Assembly (NCBI GenBank): GCA_011742915.1
Contig: JAAQTN010000007.1
Location: forward strand, 62,001-126,000
Source: Billgrantia desiderata
GTDB lineage: Bacteria > Pseudomonadota > Gammaproteobacteria > Pseudomonadales > Halomonadaceae
Direction: 5' to 3'
DNA: 64,000 nt
Shown: one piece after another, positions 35,584 to 44,497 of the stretch
Numbering within the stretch: the stretch's first letter is position 1
Layout: each line of letters begins with the position of its first letter
Notes under the pieces: model-generated
Told to the model about the DNA's origin: nothing
Database searches by the model: none
The model's input: the letters and a program-made list of their open reading frames with translations, nothing else
Program-made: the position numbers and the translations under genes

Positions 35584-36882
35584 ATGTCCGTTGCGACCGG
35601 TTTCTATGGCTTGATCATTCTCCTTGTCCTGCTGGCACTTCGCGTACCGGTTGCGCTTGCTCTGGTGTCGGTCTCATTGGGCGGCATGACCATGATGTTC
35701 GGCTGGAACACCGCCATCGGCATGCTCTCCTCGACGCCCTATGAGTTCATCGCCAAGTGGACGCTCAGCGCGGTACCCATGTTCCTGCTGATGGGCTTCG
35801 TCTGCTACCACGCCGGGCTGACCAACGGCCTGTTCAATGCGGCCAAGGTGGTGTTCCGCTGGCTGCCGGGCGGCGTGGCCATCTCCAGCATCTTTGCCAG
35901 CTCCGGCTTTGCCGCGGTGAGCGGTTCCAGCGTCGCCTGCTCGGCGGCCATGGGGCGCATCGCAATCCCCGAGATGGTGAAGGGCGGCTACAAGCCCAGC
36001 TTCGCCTGCGGCACCATTGCCGCGGGTGGCACCATCGGAGCGCTGATTCCCCCCAGCATCCTGATGATCGTCTACGGCGTGTTCGCCCAGGTCTCGATCA
36101 CCCAGGTGTTCCTGGGCGGCATCACCATCGGCCTGCTGACCGCGGTGAGCTACTGCATCGTGATCCTGGTGGTGAGCTGGTTGCGCCCCGACATCGTGCC
36201 CCGGGAGGCCGTTGGCGCCCGCGAGGTGTCTCCGCGTCAGGCGCTGCTCGATATCTGGCCGGTGCTGGTGCTCGGGGTGCTGGTGTTCGGCGGCCTCTTC
36301 TCCGGCTTCTTCACCGCCACCGAGGCCGGTGCCGTCGGCGCTGCCGGGGCGATTCTTATCGGCCTGGTGCTGCGGCGGCTGAATGGCAGGGCCATGAAGG
36401 CGGCGCTGCTCGAGACGCTCTCCACCACCTCGGCGCTGCTGATCATCGGCGTCGGTGCCAGCATGTTCACCATGTTCCTGAGCCTGAGCGGCGTGGCCGG
36501 CTACATCACCGGTGCCGTCAGCGGCTGGGACCCCACCTATCTGGAACTGATGCTGGTGGTGGTGTTGATCTATCTCTTCCTCGGGCTGTTCATGGAGCCG
36601 TTCGGCGCCATGCTGGTGACCCTGCCCGTGCTGCTGCCGATCTTCGAGCTGTATGACGTCAGCCTGATCTGGTTCGGCGTGCTGCTGGTCAAGCTGCTGG
36701 AGATCGGCATGATCACGCCGCCGGTGGGCATGAACATCTTCGTGATCAAGGGCGTGGCCGGGCAGTACGCCTCGCTGATGGACATCTTCCGCGGCGTTTC
36801 GACCTTCCTGGTGGCCGACATCCTGGTGGTGGCCCTGGTGATCTTCTATCCCCAGATCGTGCTGGTGTTGACCAGCGGCTGA
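35584..36882 (+). CDS. TRAP transporter large permease, DctM family
   Basis: A 432-aa DctM protein with about 12 TM segments. FAAVSGSSVACSAAMGRIAIPEM and GGTIGALIPPSILMIVYGVF are the conserved transport motifs. The start at 35584 has GAGGAAAGG upstream. With DctPQ it imports an organic or aromatic acid using Na+. A hairpin (36889-36907) follows. Confidence 0.9.
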   Translation: MSVATGFYGLIILLVLLALRVPVALALVSVSLGGMTMMFGWNTAIGMLSSTPYEFIAKWTLSAVPMFLLMGFVCYHAGLTNGLFNAAKVVFRWLPGGVAISSIFASSGFAAVSGSSVACSAAMGRIAIPEMVKGGYKPSFACGTIAAGGTIGALIPPSILMIVYGVFAQVSITQVFLGGITIGLLTAVSYCIVILVVSWLRPDIVPREAVGAREVSPRQALLDIWPVLVLGVLVFGGLFSGFFTATEAGAVGAAGAILIGLVLRRLNGRAMKAALLETLSTTSALLIIGVGASMFTMFLSLSGVAGYITGAVSGWDPTYLELMLVVVLIYLFLGLFMEPFGAMLVTLPVLLPIFELYDVSLIWFGVLLVKLLEIGMITPPVGMNIFVIKGVAGQYASLMDIFRGVSTFLVADILVVALVIFYPQIVLVLTSG

Positions 36883-36937
36883 CGGGAGCGCCCCGCTAGC
36901 CGGGGCGTTCCAGTGGGAGATCAACGAGTCAGTATGT

Positions 36938-36952
36938 TTGTTGATTCAACAA
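36938..36952. promoter_or_regulatory. MarR-type operator candidate before the CoA-transferase gene
   Basis: TTGTTGA-T-TCAACAA, identical to 33807-33821. It lies about 47 bp before the first candidate start codon. Confidence 0.68.
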
Positions 36953-36988
36953 TATATGGCGCCATGCTATTGGTGTTTCCGCAAGAGG

Positions 36989-37033
36989 GCCGACAAGAGT
37001 GAAGCCGACAAGAGTGAAGCCGACAAGTGTGAA
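36989..37033 (+). repeat. Three 15-bp tandem repeats at the CoA-transferase start
   Basis: GCCGACAAGAGTGAA occurs at 36989 and 37004 and, with one change, at 37019. The 15-bp period keeps the frame and produces three in-frame GTG codons (36999, 37014, 37029). Confidence 0.85.
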
Positions 37034-38588
37034 CAAGATCATCGACAGTGCTGCCGCGGCGAACCTGATCCAGGACGGCGATACGGTCATCTGGACCACC
37101 GCCGGCCTGTGCGGCTTCGCCGAAGCCGTGGCCACGGCCCTGGAGCAGCGCTTCCTCGAGACCGGGGCGCCCCGCGACCTCACCGTGGCGCACAGCTGCG
37201 GCTGCGGCGACGGCAAGAGCCGCGGCATGAACCACCTGGGCCACGCCGGCCTGGTCAGGCGCTTGATCAGCGGCCACACCGGCCAGGCGCCGCGCATGGG
37301 CGAGCTGATTCGCGAGAACCGCGTCGAGGGCTACCTGCTGCCCCAGGGCGTGCTGGCGCACCTGTGGCGCCATATCGCCGGCAAGAAGCCCGGCGTGCTC
37401 AGCAAGGTGGGGCTCGGCACCTTCGTCGACCCGCGCCTGGAGGGCGGCAAGGCCAATAGCGCCGCCGAGGAGGATCTGGTCAAGCTGGTCGAGCTGGAAG
37501 GCGAGGAGTGGCTGCTCTATCGCACCTTCCCGGTGGATGTGGCAGTGATTCGCGCCACCACCGCCGACGAGCGCGGCAACCTGAGCATGGAGCGCGAGGC
37601 GCTGTTCCTCGAGCAGCTCTCCATGGCCCAGGCGGCCAGGAACAGCGGTGGCATCGTCATCGCCCAGGTGGAGTACCTGGCCACCCAGGGCAGCCTGCAC
37701 CCCAAGCAGGTCAAGGTGCCGGGCGACCTGGTCGACTACGTGGTGGTGGCCGAGCCCGAACACCATATGCAGACCATCACCACCACCTACAACCCGGCCC
37801 TGGCCGGTGATCTCAAGGTGCCGCTGGGCGGCATCAAGCCGCTGCCGCTGGACCCGCGCAAGGTGATCGCCCGGCGCGCCGCCATGGAGTTGGTGCCGGG
37901 CGGGGTGGTCAACCTCGGCATCGGCATGCCGGAAGGGGTCTCCAGCGTGGCGGCGGAAGAGGGTGTCAGCGATCTGATGACGCTGACCACCGAACTCGGC
38001 ACCTACGGCGGCGTGCCGGCCAGCGGCGGCGATTTCGCCACCGCCTACAACGCCGAGGCGATCATCGATCACGGCTACCAGTTCGACTTCTACGACGGCG
38101 GCGGCCTGGCCGTGTGCTTCCTGGGGCTGGCCCAGACCGACCACGAGGGCAACCTCAACGTCAGCAAGTTCGGCGACAAGGTGGTGGGGCCGGGCGGCTT
38201 CATCAACATCAGCCAGAACGCTCGCAAGGTGGTGTTCTGCGGCACCTTCACCAACGGCGGCAAGGTGGCGGTCGAGGGCGGCAGCCTGCGGATTCTCGAG
38301 GAGGGGCCGCGGCGCAAGTTCGTCCAGCGCGTCGATCAGATCACCTTCAGCGGTCGCTACGCCCACGAGACCGGCAAGCCGGTGCTGTTCGTCACCGAGC
38401 GCTGCGTGTTCGAGCTGCTCGACGGCGAGATCACCCTGACCGAAATCGCCCCCGGGCTGGACGTCGAGCGCGACATCCTGGCGGCCATGGACTTCGTGCC
38501 GCGCATTGCCAGCGAGCTGCGCGAGATGCCGGCGGAGCTCTTCCAGCCCCAGTGGGGCGGCCTGCGCGCGCACCTGACCCGCGACTGA
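36999..38588 (+). CDS. Acyl-CoA:acetate/3-ketoacid CoA-transferase (YdiF-like)
   Basis: A 529-aa fused alpha-beta family I CoA-transferase. The catalytic glutamate is E332 in TTELGTYGG, almost the same number as in E. coli YdiF. The N-terminal half has the LCGFAEAVATALE segment. The start is a GTG within a triple repeat; 36999 is preceded by GAGGG, but 37014 or 37029 could serve. In this operon it may recycle CoA between acetyl-CoA and an aromatic or short-chain acid. Confidence 0.82.
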   Translation: MKPTRVKPTSVNKIIDSAAAANLIQDGDTVIWTTAGLCGFAEAVATALEQRFLETGAPRDLTVAHSCGCGDGKSRGMNHLGHAGLVRRLISGHTGQAPRMGELIRENRVEGYLLPQGVLAHLWRHIAGKKPGVLSKVGLGTFVDPRLEGGKANSAAEEDLVKLVELEGEEWLLYRTFPVDVAVIRATTADERGNLSMEREALFLEQLSMAQAARNSGGIVIAQVEYLATQGSLHPKQVKVPGDLVDYVVVAEPEHHMQTITTTYNPALAGDLKVPLGGIKPLPLDPRKVIARRAAMELVPGGVVNLGIGMPEGVSSVAAEEGVSDLMTLTTELGTYGGVPASGGDFATAYNAEAIIDHGYQFDFYDGGGLAVCFLGLAQTDHEGNLNVSKFGDKVVGPGGFINISQNARKVVFCGTFTNGGKVAVEGGSLRILEEGPRRKFVQRVDQITFSGRYAHETGKPVLFVTERCVFELLDGEITLTEIAPGLDVERDILAAMDFVPRIASELREMPAELFQPQWGGLRAHLTRD

Positions 38589-38608
38589 ACAGCATTTGGA
38601 GATCGGAC

Positions 38609-39799
38609 ATGTTCAAGAACGCCTACATCCCCTACGGCGGCTACTACACCACCCCCTTCTGCAAGTGGATGGGCAGCCTGGCCAACGTCAACTCCATCGA
38701 GTTGGGTGCGGCCACCAGCAAGCGCTGGTTCGCCGCCCGCGAGATCGATCCCACGCTCATCGACTATCTCTACCTGGGGGTGTCGGTGGGGCAGAAGTCG
38801 ATCTTCTACGGCGCCCCCTGGGCCGCGGCCATGATGGGCGCCGGCCAGGCCCCGGGGCAGAACATCACCCAGGCCTGCGCCACCGCCACCACGGCGGTGT
38901 TCAATGCCGCCCTGGCGGTGGATTCCGGCAGCTTCGACACCACCTACTGCCTGCTGGCCGACCGGCCCTCCAACGGCCCCCACACCATTTGGCCCAACCC
39001 CAACGGGCCGGGCGGCGAGGTGATCGCCGAGAACTGGAACATGGACAACATCGCCGCCGACCCGGCCACCGGCAAGGACATGCTGACCACTGCCGAGAAC
39101 GTGGCGCGGGAGCACGGTTTCAGCCGCGAGCAGGCCGATGAGCTGACCCTGCGGCGCTATGAGCAGTACGCCGAGGCCCTGGCCAACGAGCGCGCCTTCC
39201 AGAAGCGCTACATGTTCCCGGTGGAGGTGGCGGTCTCGCGCAAGGAGACCAAGCTCGTCGAGGCCGACGAGGGCGTGACTGCGACCTCCGCCGAGGGACT
39301 CGCCAAGCTGCGCTGCGTGCAGCCGGACGGTATCCATACCTACGGCGCCCAGACCCACCCGGCCGATGCCAATGCCGGCATTCTCGTCACCACCCGCGAG
39401 CGGGCCGTCGAGCTCAGCCGTGACCCGCAGATGGTGGTGCAGGTGGTGGCCTACGGCCATGCCCGCACCAAGCCGGCGCACATGCCGATGGCGCCGGCCG
39501 AGTCGGTCAAGCGCGCGCTTGACCGCGCCGATCTCCGGCTCGACCAGATCAAGACGATCAAGAACCACACGCCCTTCATCGCCAACGACCTGCACCTTTC
39601 GAAGGCGCTGGGGCTCGACGCCCACAGCTTCAACAATTACGGCACCTCGCTGGTCTACGGCCACCCCCAGGCGCCGACCCTGGCGCGCCTGCTGATCGAA
39701 GCCATCGAGGAGACCGCACTCAAGGGCGGCGGCTACGCCCTGGTGACCGGCTGCGCTGCCGGCGACTCCGCCGCGGCGCTGATCGTCAAGGTGGGGTAA
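38609..39799 (+). CDS. Thiolase-family acyltransferase
   Basis: A 396-aa thiolase. The nucleophile is C90 (TQACATATT), and the base pair is H320 (KNHTPF) and C382 (TGCAAGDS). GHP in YGHPQ replaces the usual GHP/GNPxG loop of thiolases. With the synthetase, crotonase and SDR it can complete side-chain beta-oxidation, releasing acetyl-CoA from a 3-oxoacyl-CoA. The upstream open frame from 38114 is a shadow of the CoA-transferase gene. It starts 20 bp after that gene. Confidence 0.85.
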   Translation: MFKNAYIPYGGYYTTPFCKWMGSLANVNSIELGAATSKRWFAAREIDPTLIDYLYLGVSVGQKSIFYGAPWAAAMMGAGQAPGQNITQACATATTAVFNAALAVDSGSFDTTYCLLADRPSNGPHTIWPNPNGPGGEVIAENWNMDNIAADPATGKDMLTTAENVAREHGFSREQADELTLRRYEQYAEALANERAFQKRYMFPVEVAVSRKETKLVEADEGVTATSAEGLAKLRCVQPDGIHTYGAQTHPADANAGILVTTRERAVELSRDPQMVVQVVAYGHARTKPAHMPMAPAESVKRALDRADLRLDQIKTIKNHTPFIANDLHLSKALGLDAHSFNNYGTSLVYGHPQAPTLARLLIEAIEETALKGGGYALVTGCAAGDSAAALIVKVG

Positions 39800-39844
39800 G
39801 GCTGGTGGGGAGAGGGCCTAGGGCCCTCTCTCAAAGCCCTGCTC

Positions 39845-41653
39845 TCAAAGTCCTTTCTCGGAAAAGCGGCTCAGTACCGCCCCTGCGTAGCGCAGGGTAT
39901 GGGCATGGCTGTGAGCCTGGGGTGCCTGGGTGGTCAGGTAGAAACGGGCCAATTCGCTTAGCCCCGTCAGGTAGTCGGGGTCGCCGTCGCCTGCTGCGCG
40001 GCGGGCCTCGGCGGCCAGCGCCAGGCGCGCCATCTGCCAGGCGCCGCAGGCGATGCCGAGCAGGTGCAGCAAGGGCACGGCACCGGCATAGAGCTCAGCG
40101 GTGTCGGCCTTGTGGGCCAGCAGCCAGTCGGCGCTCTCGTCGAGCAGGGTGGCCAGGTCGTGGAGCGGCTGCGCCAGGTCGCCCAGGTGTTCATGACCGT
40201 CGAGCCGACCGGCCGTCTGACGAATATCCGCGATCAGCTCGCGCAGGGTGGCGGCGTCCTCGCGCAGGATCTTGCGCCCCAGCAGGTCGTTGGCCTGGAT
40301 GCCGGTGGTGCCCTCGTAGATGGTGATGACGCGGGCGTCGCGGAACAGCTGGGCCACCCCGGTCTCCTCGACGAAGCCCATGCCGCCGAACACCTGGATC
40401 GCCTCGTCGCAGAGGTCGTTGCCCACCTCGGTGCACCAGCCCTTGGCCACCGGCATCAGCAGGTCGACGTAGCGGCGGTACTTGTCGGCAGCCTCGGCCT
40501 CGGGGTGATGACGGGCGAGATCGAACCAGCCGGCGGCGCTGTAAAGCAGGCCGCGCATGGCCATCAGCCGGGCGCGCATCGACACCAGCATGCGCTTGAC
40601 GTCGGGGTGGGCGAGGATCGGTAGGCCGACTTCGCCGCTGACGATATCGCGCCCCTGCACACGCTCCCGGGCGTAGGCGAGGGCGGCCTGGTAAGCGCGC
40701 TCGCCCAGGGCCACGCCCTGGATGCCCACGTTGAAGCGGGCCTCGTTCATCATCACGAACATGGTGGCGAGGCCCTGGTGCGGCTCGCCCACCAGATAGC
40801 CCAGGGCGCCGCCGTCATCGCCGTAGCTGAGGGTGCAGGTGGGGCTGCCGTGGATGCCCATCTTGTGCTCGATGGCAATGCAGCGGATGTCGTTGCGCGG
40901 CCCCGGCTCGCCCCGTTCGTCGAGCAGGTACTTGGGCACCAGGAACAGCGACAGGCCCTTCACTCCCGGCGGGGCGTCGGGCAACCGGGCCAGCACCAGA
41001 TGCACGATGTTGGGGGTGAGCTCGTGCTCGCCGTAGGAGATGAAGATCTTCTGGCCGAACAGGCGGTAGGCGCCGTCGGGTTCGGGTTCGGGTTCGGGTT
41101 CGGGTTCGGGCTCGGCGCGCATGCGCGTGGCCGCCAGGTCGGAGCCGGCCTGGGGCTCGGTGAGGTTCATGGTGGCGGCCCATTCGCCGCTCACAATCTT
41201 GTCGAGCCAGGTGGCTTTCTGTGCCTCGCTGGCGGCGATCATCAGCGCCTCGGTCTGGCCCACGTTGAGCTGGGGCAGCATGGCGAAGGCCATGTTGGCC
41301 GAGAACCACATCTCCCACACCGGGGTGGAGACCAGCTTGGGCAGGCCCTGGCCACCATGCTCAGGGGGCAGCGAGAGACCGATCCAGCCGGCCTCGCGAA
41401 ACCGGTCGTAGGCCGCCTGCCAGCCCTCGGGGGTGACCACTCGCTCGCCTTCCAGGCGGCAGCCCTGCCGATCGCCGACCGGGTTGAGCGGAGCGAGCAC
41501 GCCGGCGGCGAACTTGCCGGCCTCTTCCAGCACGGCGCTGACCAGATCCGGCGAGGCATCTTCGCAGCCGGGCAGCTCGCCGATCCGCTCGAGGTCGGCC
41601 AGCTCCTCGAGGATGAACTGCATATCGCGCAGCGGCGCCTGGTAATCGAGCAT
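39845..41653 (-). CDS. Acyl-CoA dehydrogenase, large FadE-like form
   Basis: A 602-aa flavoprotein longer than the basic 380-aa family, with the C-terminal extension found in 590-600 aa acyl-CoA dehydrogenases. MNLTEPQAGSDLAATR and IHGSPTCTLSYGD mark the FAD/substrate regions, and QVFGGMGFVEETGVAQLFRD and the ITIYEGTTGIQAND segment with its likely catalytic Glu are clear. A Glu-Pro repeat (about residues 182-193) encoded by a 6-bp tandem repeat interrupts a surface loop. It is the last gene of a minus-strand operon with SDR and crotonase genes. Confidence 0.88.
   Translation of the reverse strand: MLDYQAPLRDMQFILEELADLERIGELPGCEDASPDLVSAVLEEAGKFAAGVLAPLNPVGDRQGCRLEGERVVTPEGWQAAYDRFREAGWIGLSLPPEHGGQGLPKLVSTPVWEMWFSANMAFAMLPQLNVGQTEALMIAASEAQKATWLDKIVSGEWAATMNLTEPQAGSDLAATRMRAEPEPEPEPEPEPDGAYRLFGQKIFISYGEHELTPNIVHLVLARLPDAPPGVKGLSLFLVPKYLLDERGEPGPRNDIRCIAIEHKMGIHGSPTCTLSYGDDGGALGYLVGEPHQGLATMFVMMNEARFNVGIQGVALGERAYQAALAYARERVQGRDIVSGEVGLPILAHPDVKRMLVSMRARLMAMRGLLYSAAGWFDLARHHPEAEAADKYRRYVDLLMPVAKGWCTEVGNDLCDEAIQVFGGMGFVEETGVAQLFRDARVITIYEGTTGIQANDLLGRKILREDAATLRELIADIRQTAGRLDGHEHLGDLAQPLHDLATLLDESADWLLAHKADTAELYAGAVPLLHLLGIACGAWQMARLALAAEARRAAGDGDPDYLTGLSELARFYLTTQAPQAHSHAHTLRYAGAVLSRFSEKGL
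41081..41110 (+). repeat. Hexanucleotide tandem repeat in the acyl-CoA dehydrogenase gene
   Basis: Five perfect TTCGGG units, with imperfect flanking units, encode Glu-Pro repeats on the minus strand. Length change by slippage would keep the frame. Confidence 0.9.
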
Positions 41654-41665
41654 GGTGGCCTTTCC

Positions 41666-42451
41666 TTACCTCGGAGCCATCCGGATCGCCCCATCCACCC
41701 GAATGGTCTCGCCGTTGAGCATGGGGTTGTCGACGATATGGCAGGCCAGGCGGGCGAATTCGTCGGGCTCGCCCAGGCGGTTGGGGAAGGGGATGGATGC
41801 GGCCAGGGACTGCTGCGCCTCTTCCGGCAGCGCCTCCATCAGCGGGGTTCTGAACAGCCCCGGGGCGATGGTCATGACGCGAATGCCGTGGCGCGCCATC
41901 TCCCGGGCGATGGGCAGGGTCATGGCGACGATGCCGCCCTTGGAGGCCGCATAGGCGGGCTGGCCGATCTGGCCGTCGAAGGCCGCCACCGAGGCGGTAT
42001 TGACGATCACCCCACGCTCGCCGTCGGCCTGGGGCTCGCCCTTGGCCATGGCGGCGGCGGCCAGGCGCAGCATGTTGAAGGTGCCCAGCAGGTTGATGTT
42101 GACGATGCGGGCGAAGGCTTCCAGCGGCAGCGGCTCGCCGTGGCGATCTACCACCTTGGCGGGGTCGCCGACTCCGGCGCAGTTGATCAGCCCGTGCAGG
42201 CCGCCGAAGGTGTCCACGGCCAGCGCCACCGCGGCCTGGGCATCGGCCTCGCTGGTGACGTCGGTGCGGCGGAACAGCGCGCGGTCGGTGGCGCTCCTGG
42301 CGTTCAGCTCGCCCGCCAGCTTCTCGCCGCGCTCGGCATTGAGATCGGCGATCACCACGTTGCCGCCGGCGTCGTGCAGGGCGCGCGCGGTGGCTTCTCC
42401 CAGCCCCGAGGCGCCGCCGGTGACGATGAAGGTATTGTCCTGGAATTTCAT
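41666..42451 (-). CDS. Short-chain dehydrogenase, 3-hydroxyacyl-CoA dehydrogenase type
   Basis: A 261-aa SDR. The NAD motif TGGASGLG is near residues 11-18, NTASVAAF supplies the Ser and YAASKGG the Tyr/Lys of the active site. The sequence is of the HSD17B10/3-hydroxy-2-methylbutyryl-CoA dehydrogenase group. It should oxidise a 3-hydroxyacyl-CoA in the side-chain beta-oxidation proposed here. It lies 12 bp upstream of the acyl-CoA dehydrogenase gene in the operon. Confidence 0.85.
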   Translation of the reverse strand: MKFQDNTFIVTGGASGLGEATARALHDAGGNVVIADLNAERGEKLAGELNARSATDRALFRRTDVTSEADAQAAVALAVDTFGGLHGLINCAGVGDPAKVVDRHGEPLPLEAFARIVNINLLGTFNMLRLAAAAMAKGEPQADGERGVIVNTASVAAFDGQIGQPAYAASKGGIVAMTLPIAREMARHGIRVMTIAPGLFRTPLMEALPEEAQQSLAASIPFPNRLGEPDEFARLACHIVDNPMLNGETIRVDGAIRMAPR

Positions 42452-42461
42452 GATGCTTTCC

Positions 42462-43232
42462 TCAGGTACGTGGGCCCTGGCCCTTGTGCTTGAAGAAGTT
42501 GCCGATGCGTTCGGCGACCTCGGGGCTGGTCTGGGTCAGGGCGGCGGTGAGCGATTCCACGAACAGGCCGTCGTCGCTGGCCATGTTGTCGATGCGCGAG
42601 ATGGCGGAGACCATGGCCCAGTTGGCCATGGGCGCGTTCTCGGCGATGCGCTCGGCCAGCTGGCGGGCCTTGTCGAGGCTCTCGCCGTTACCGACCACGT
42701 AGTGGGAGAGGCCGAGGCGCTGCCCTTCGTCGGCGTCCATGACGCGGCCGGTGAGCATCATTTCGCACATGCGACCGGGCCCGATGATGTTGGAGACCCG
42801 CACCGAGGCGCCGCCGCCGACGAAGATGCCGTGACGCCCTTCCGGCAGCTGATAGACGGTGCTGGCTTCGGCGACCCGCACATGGGTGGCGGTGGCCAGC
42901 TCCAGGCCGCCGCCGATGACGGCGCCCTGCATGGCGGTCACCACCGGCAGGCCGCCGTTCTGCAGGCGATCGAAGATGCGGTGCCAGCCGCGAGAGTGCT
43001 GCACCACGCCGAAGGGGTCGCGATGCTGGTGTTCGGCGAGGTCCAGACCGGCGCAGAAGTGCTTGCCCTCGGCGGCCAGGATGATGACCCGCGCCTCTTG
43101 TGGCGTGGCCACCAGGGCCTCTTCCAGGGCGCTGAGCAGACGGTCGCTGACGGCATTACGCTTCTCCGGGCGCGCCAGGGTGATGGTGTAGATGGTGTCG
43201 TCCAGAGTCGTCTTGACGAGCGTTTCGGTCAT
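42462..43232 (-). CDS. Enoyl-CoA hydratase/crotonase family protein
   Basis: A 256-aa crotonase. The oxyanion-hole segments [11 protein letters not shown] and [11 protein letters not shown] are present, along with a Glu-containing [10 protein letters not shown]. In a ferulate pathway it could be the feruloyl-CoA hydratase/lyase (Ech) or a simple hydratase; the nearby SDR and thiolase argue for full beta-oxidation. I chose the ATG at 43232 over 43292. The first gene of its operon, it has a GACCAAAGTC box upstream. Confidence 0.82.
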   Translation of the reverse strand: MTETLVKTTLDDTIYTITLARPEKRNAVSDRLLSALEEALVATPQEARVIILAAEGKHFCAGLDLAEHQHRDPFGVVQHSRGWHRIFDRLQNGGLPVVTAMQGAVIGGGLELATATHVRVAEASTVYQLPEGRHGIFVGGGASVRVSNIIGPGRMCEMMLTGRVMDADEGQRLGLSHYVVGNGESLDKARQLAERIAENAPMANWAMVSAISRIDNMASDDGLFVESLTAALTQTSPEVAERIGNFFKHKGQGPRT

Positions 43233-43348
43233 GTGGGCCTCGGCAATAATCGTCAAGCTGAGCGCTTGTTGTTCGAAGATACTGTTGTGCATTTAAACAA
43301 TAGGTAGGTTACAGCAGTTGCCGAGCCGGGTCATGCCTGCCTTTCTTC

Positions 43349-43358
43349 GACTTTGGTC
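43349..43358 (-). promoter_or_regulatory. GACCAAAGTC box before the crotonase operon
   Basis: GACTTTGGTC on the plus strand, reading GACCAAAGTC toward the crotonase gene. Between it and the gene, TTGTT and ACAACA half sites (43269-43301) could bind the MarR protein. Confidence 0.5.
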
Positions 43359-43376
43359 TGATGGGAGAGAAGCGAA

Positions 43377-43400
43377 GACGGCAGCCCGAAGGCTGCCGTC
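43377..43400 (-). terminator. Hairpin terminator after the minus-strand DctP gene
   Basis: GACGGCAGCC pairs perfectly with GGCTGCCGTC around a four-base loop. The T-run is weak. Confidence 0.6.
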
Positions 43401-43442
43401 AACGAAGGATTGCTTAGCGTGTAGCGGTGAAGAGTGAAGAAC

Positions 43443-44453
43443 TCAGACGCGGCACTCGTCCTGTAGCGCGAGGGCGGCTTCGTAGATCTCCCTGCCTTCC
43501 TCGCCGACCTCATCCAGGTAGCGTTCGATGGTCTCGTTCAGCACCGGACCCCAGTCGGCATGCTCGAGGGCATCCTCGATGACCAGGAACTCGTGGCCGG
43601 CCTCTTCGGCGTCCTGACGGCCCTGGCGGATCAGCTCGTCGTAGACCTCCGCGGCGCGCAGCGACCACTCCAAGCCGCTGTGGTCGTCGATCACCTGTTG
43701 CAGGTCCTCGGGCAGGCTGTCGTAGGTGCGCTGGTTCATGGTGGCGAACAGCGACAGGTCGTAGAGCGGCACTTCGGTGTGGTAGCTGGCCAGCTCGTTG
43801 AGGCGGAAGGTCTTCATGCCCTCCCAGTTGAAGCTCAGCCCGTCCACCACGCCGCGCTGCATGGAGGTGAACACTTCCGGCGCCGGCATGCCCACGGCCT
43901 GGGCGCCGAGTCGGGTGAACATGTCGCCGACCACCGGCGTGGGACGGCGCAGGCGCAGCCCTTCCAGGTCCGCCGGCGTCTCGATCAGGCGCTCCTTGGT
44001 GTGCAGGTAGCCGGGGCCGGTGGTGAACATGAACAGCGGCCGGGTATCGGAATACTCCTCGTCGAAGTGGCCCTGCTCGTAGAGCGACTGCAGGATGCAC
44101 GAGCCCTGGCGGCTGCTGGCCGAGACGCCGGGCAGCTCGACCACCTGGGTCAGCGGGAAGCGACCGGCGTTGTAGCCCTGGGCGGTGGCGCCGATGTCGG
44201 CGATGCCGTTGACCACGCCCTGGTAGGCGTTGTCGGCACCGGTGAGGGTGGCGCCGGGGAAGATCTGCACCTGCAGGCGACCATCGGAGGCCTCTTCGAC
44301 GCTCTCCGCCCAGGCCTGGAACAGCTCGCGGTCGATCAGCGAGCCGCCGGGCCAGACGTGGGCGATGCGCAGGGTGGTGGCCTCGGCCAGAGCCGGTGCG
44401 GCCAGCAGCGTGGTTGCCAAAGCGATACCGGTCACGATCTTGCTGGGTGTCAT
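43443..44453 (-). CDS. TRAP transporter solute-binding protein, DctP family (orphan)
   Basis: A 336-aa periplasmic protein (signal peptide ending APALAEA) with LRIAHVWPGGSLIDRELF and GMPAPEVFTSMQRGVVDGLS. It is related to the binding proteins at 16504 and 51628, all sharing the GRFPL-x-VELPGVS segment. It follows vanAB in the same direction 44 bp downstream of vanB, so vanillate or a similar methoxybenzoate is the likely ligand. No dctQM accompanies it. The open frame runs far upstream through vanB in another frame, but ATG 44453 is the start. Confidence 0.88.
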   Translation of the reverse strand: MTPSKIVTGIALATTLLAAPALAEATTLRIAHVWPGGSLIDRELFQAWAESVEEASDGRLQVQIFPGATLTGADNAYQGVVNGIADIGATAQGYNAGRFPLTQVVELPGVSASSRQGSCILQSLYEQGHFDEEYSDTRPLFMFTTGPGYLHTKERLIETPADLEGLRLRRPTPVVGDMFTRLGAQAVGMPAPEVFTSMQRGVVDGLSFNWEGMKTFRLNELASYHTEVPLYDLSLFATMNQRTYDSLPEDLQQVIDDHSGLEWSLRAAEVYDELIRQGRQDAEEAGHEFLVIEDALEHADWGPVLNETIERYLDEVGEEGREIYEAALALQDECRV

Positions 44454-44497
44454 GGGGGTGTTCCTCTTGTCGTTATGGGTGTCGTCATGTGAAGCAC

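Noticed and set aside
40778..42493. 571-aa plus-strand ORF
   Set aside because: Antisense of the acyl-CoA dehydrogenase and SDR genes, including a Gly-Phe run that is just the complement of the Glu-Pro repeat.
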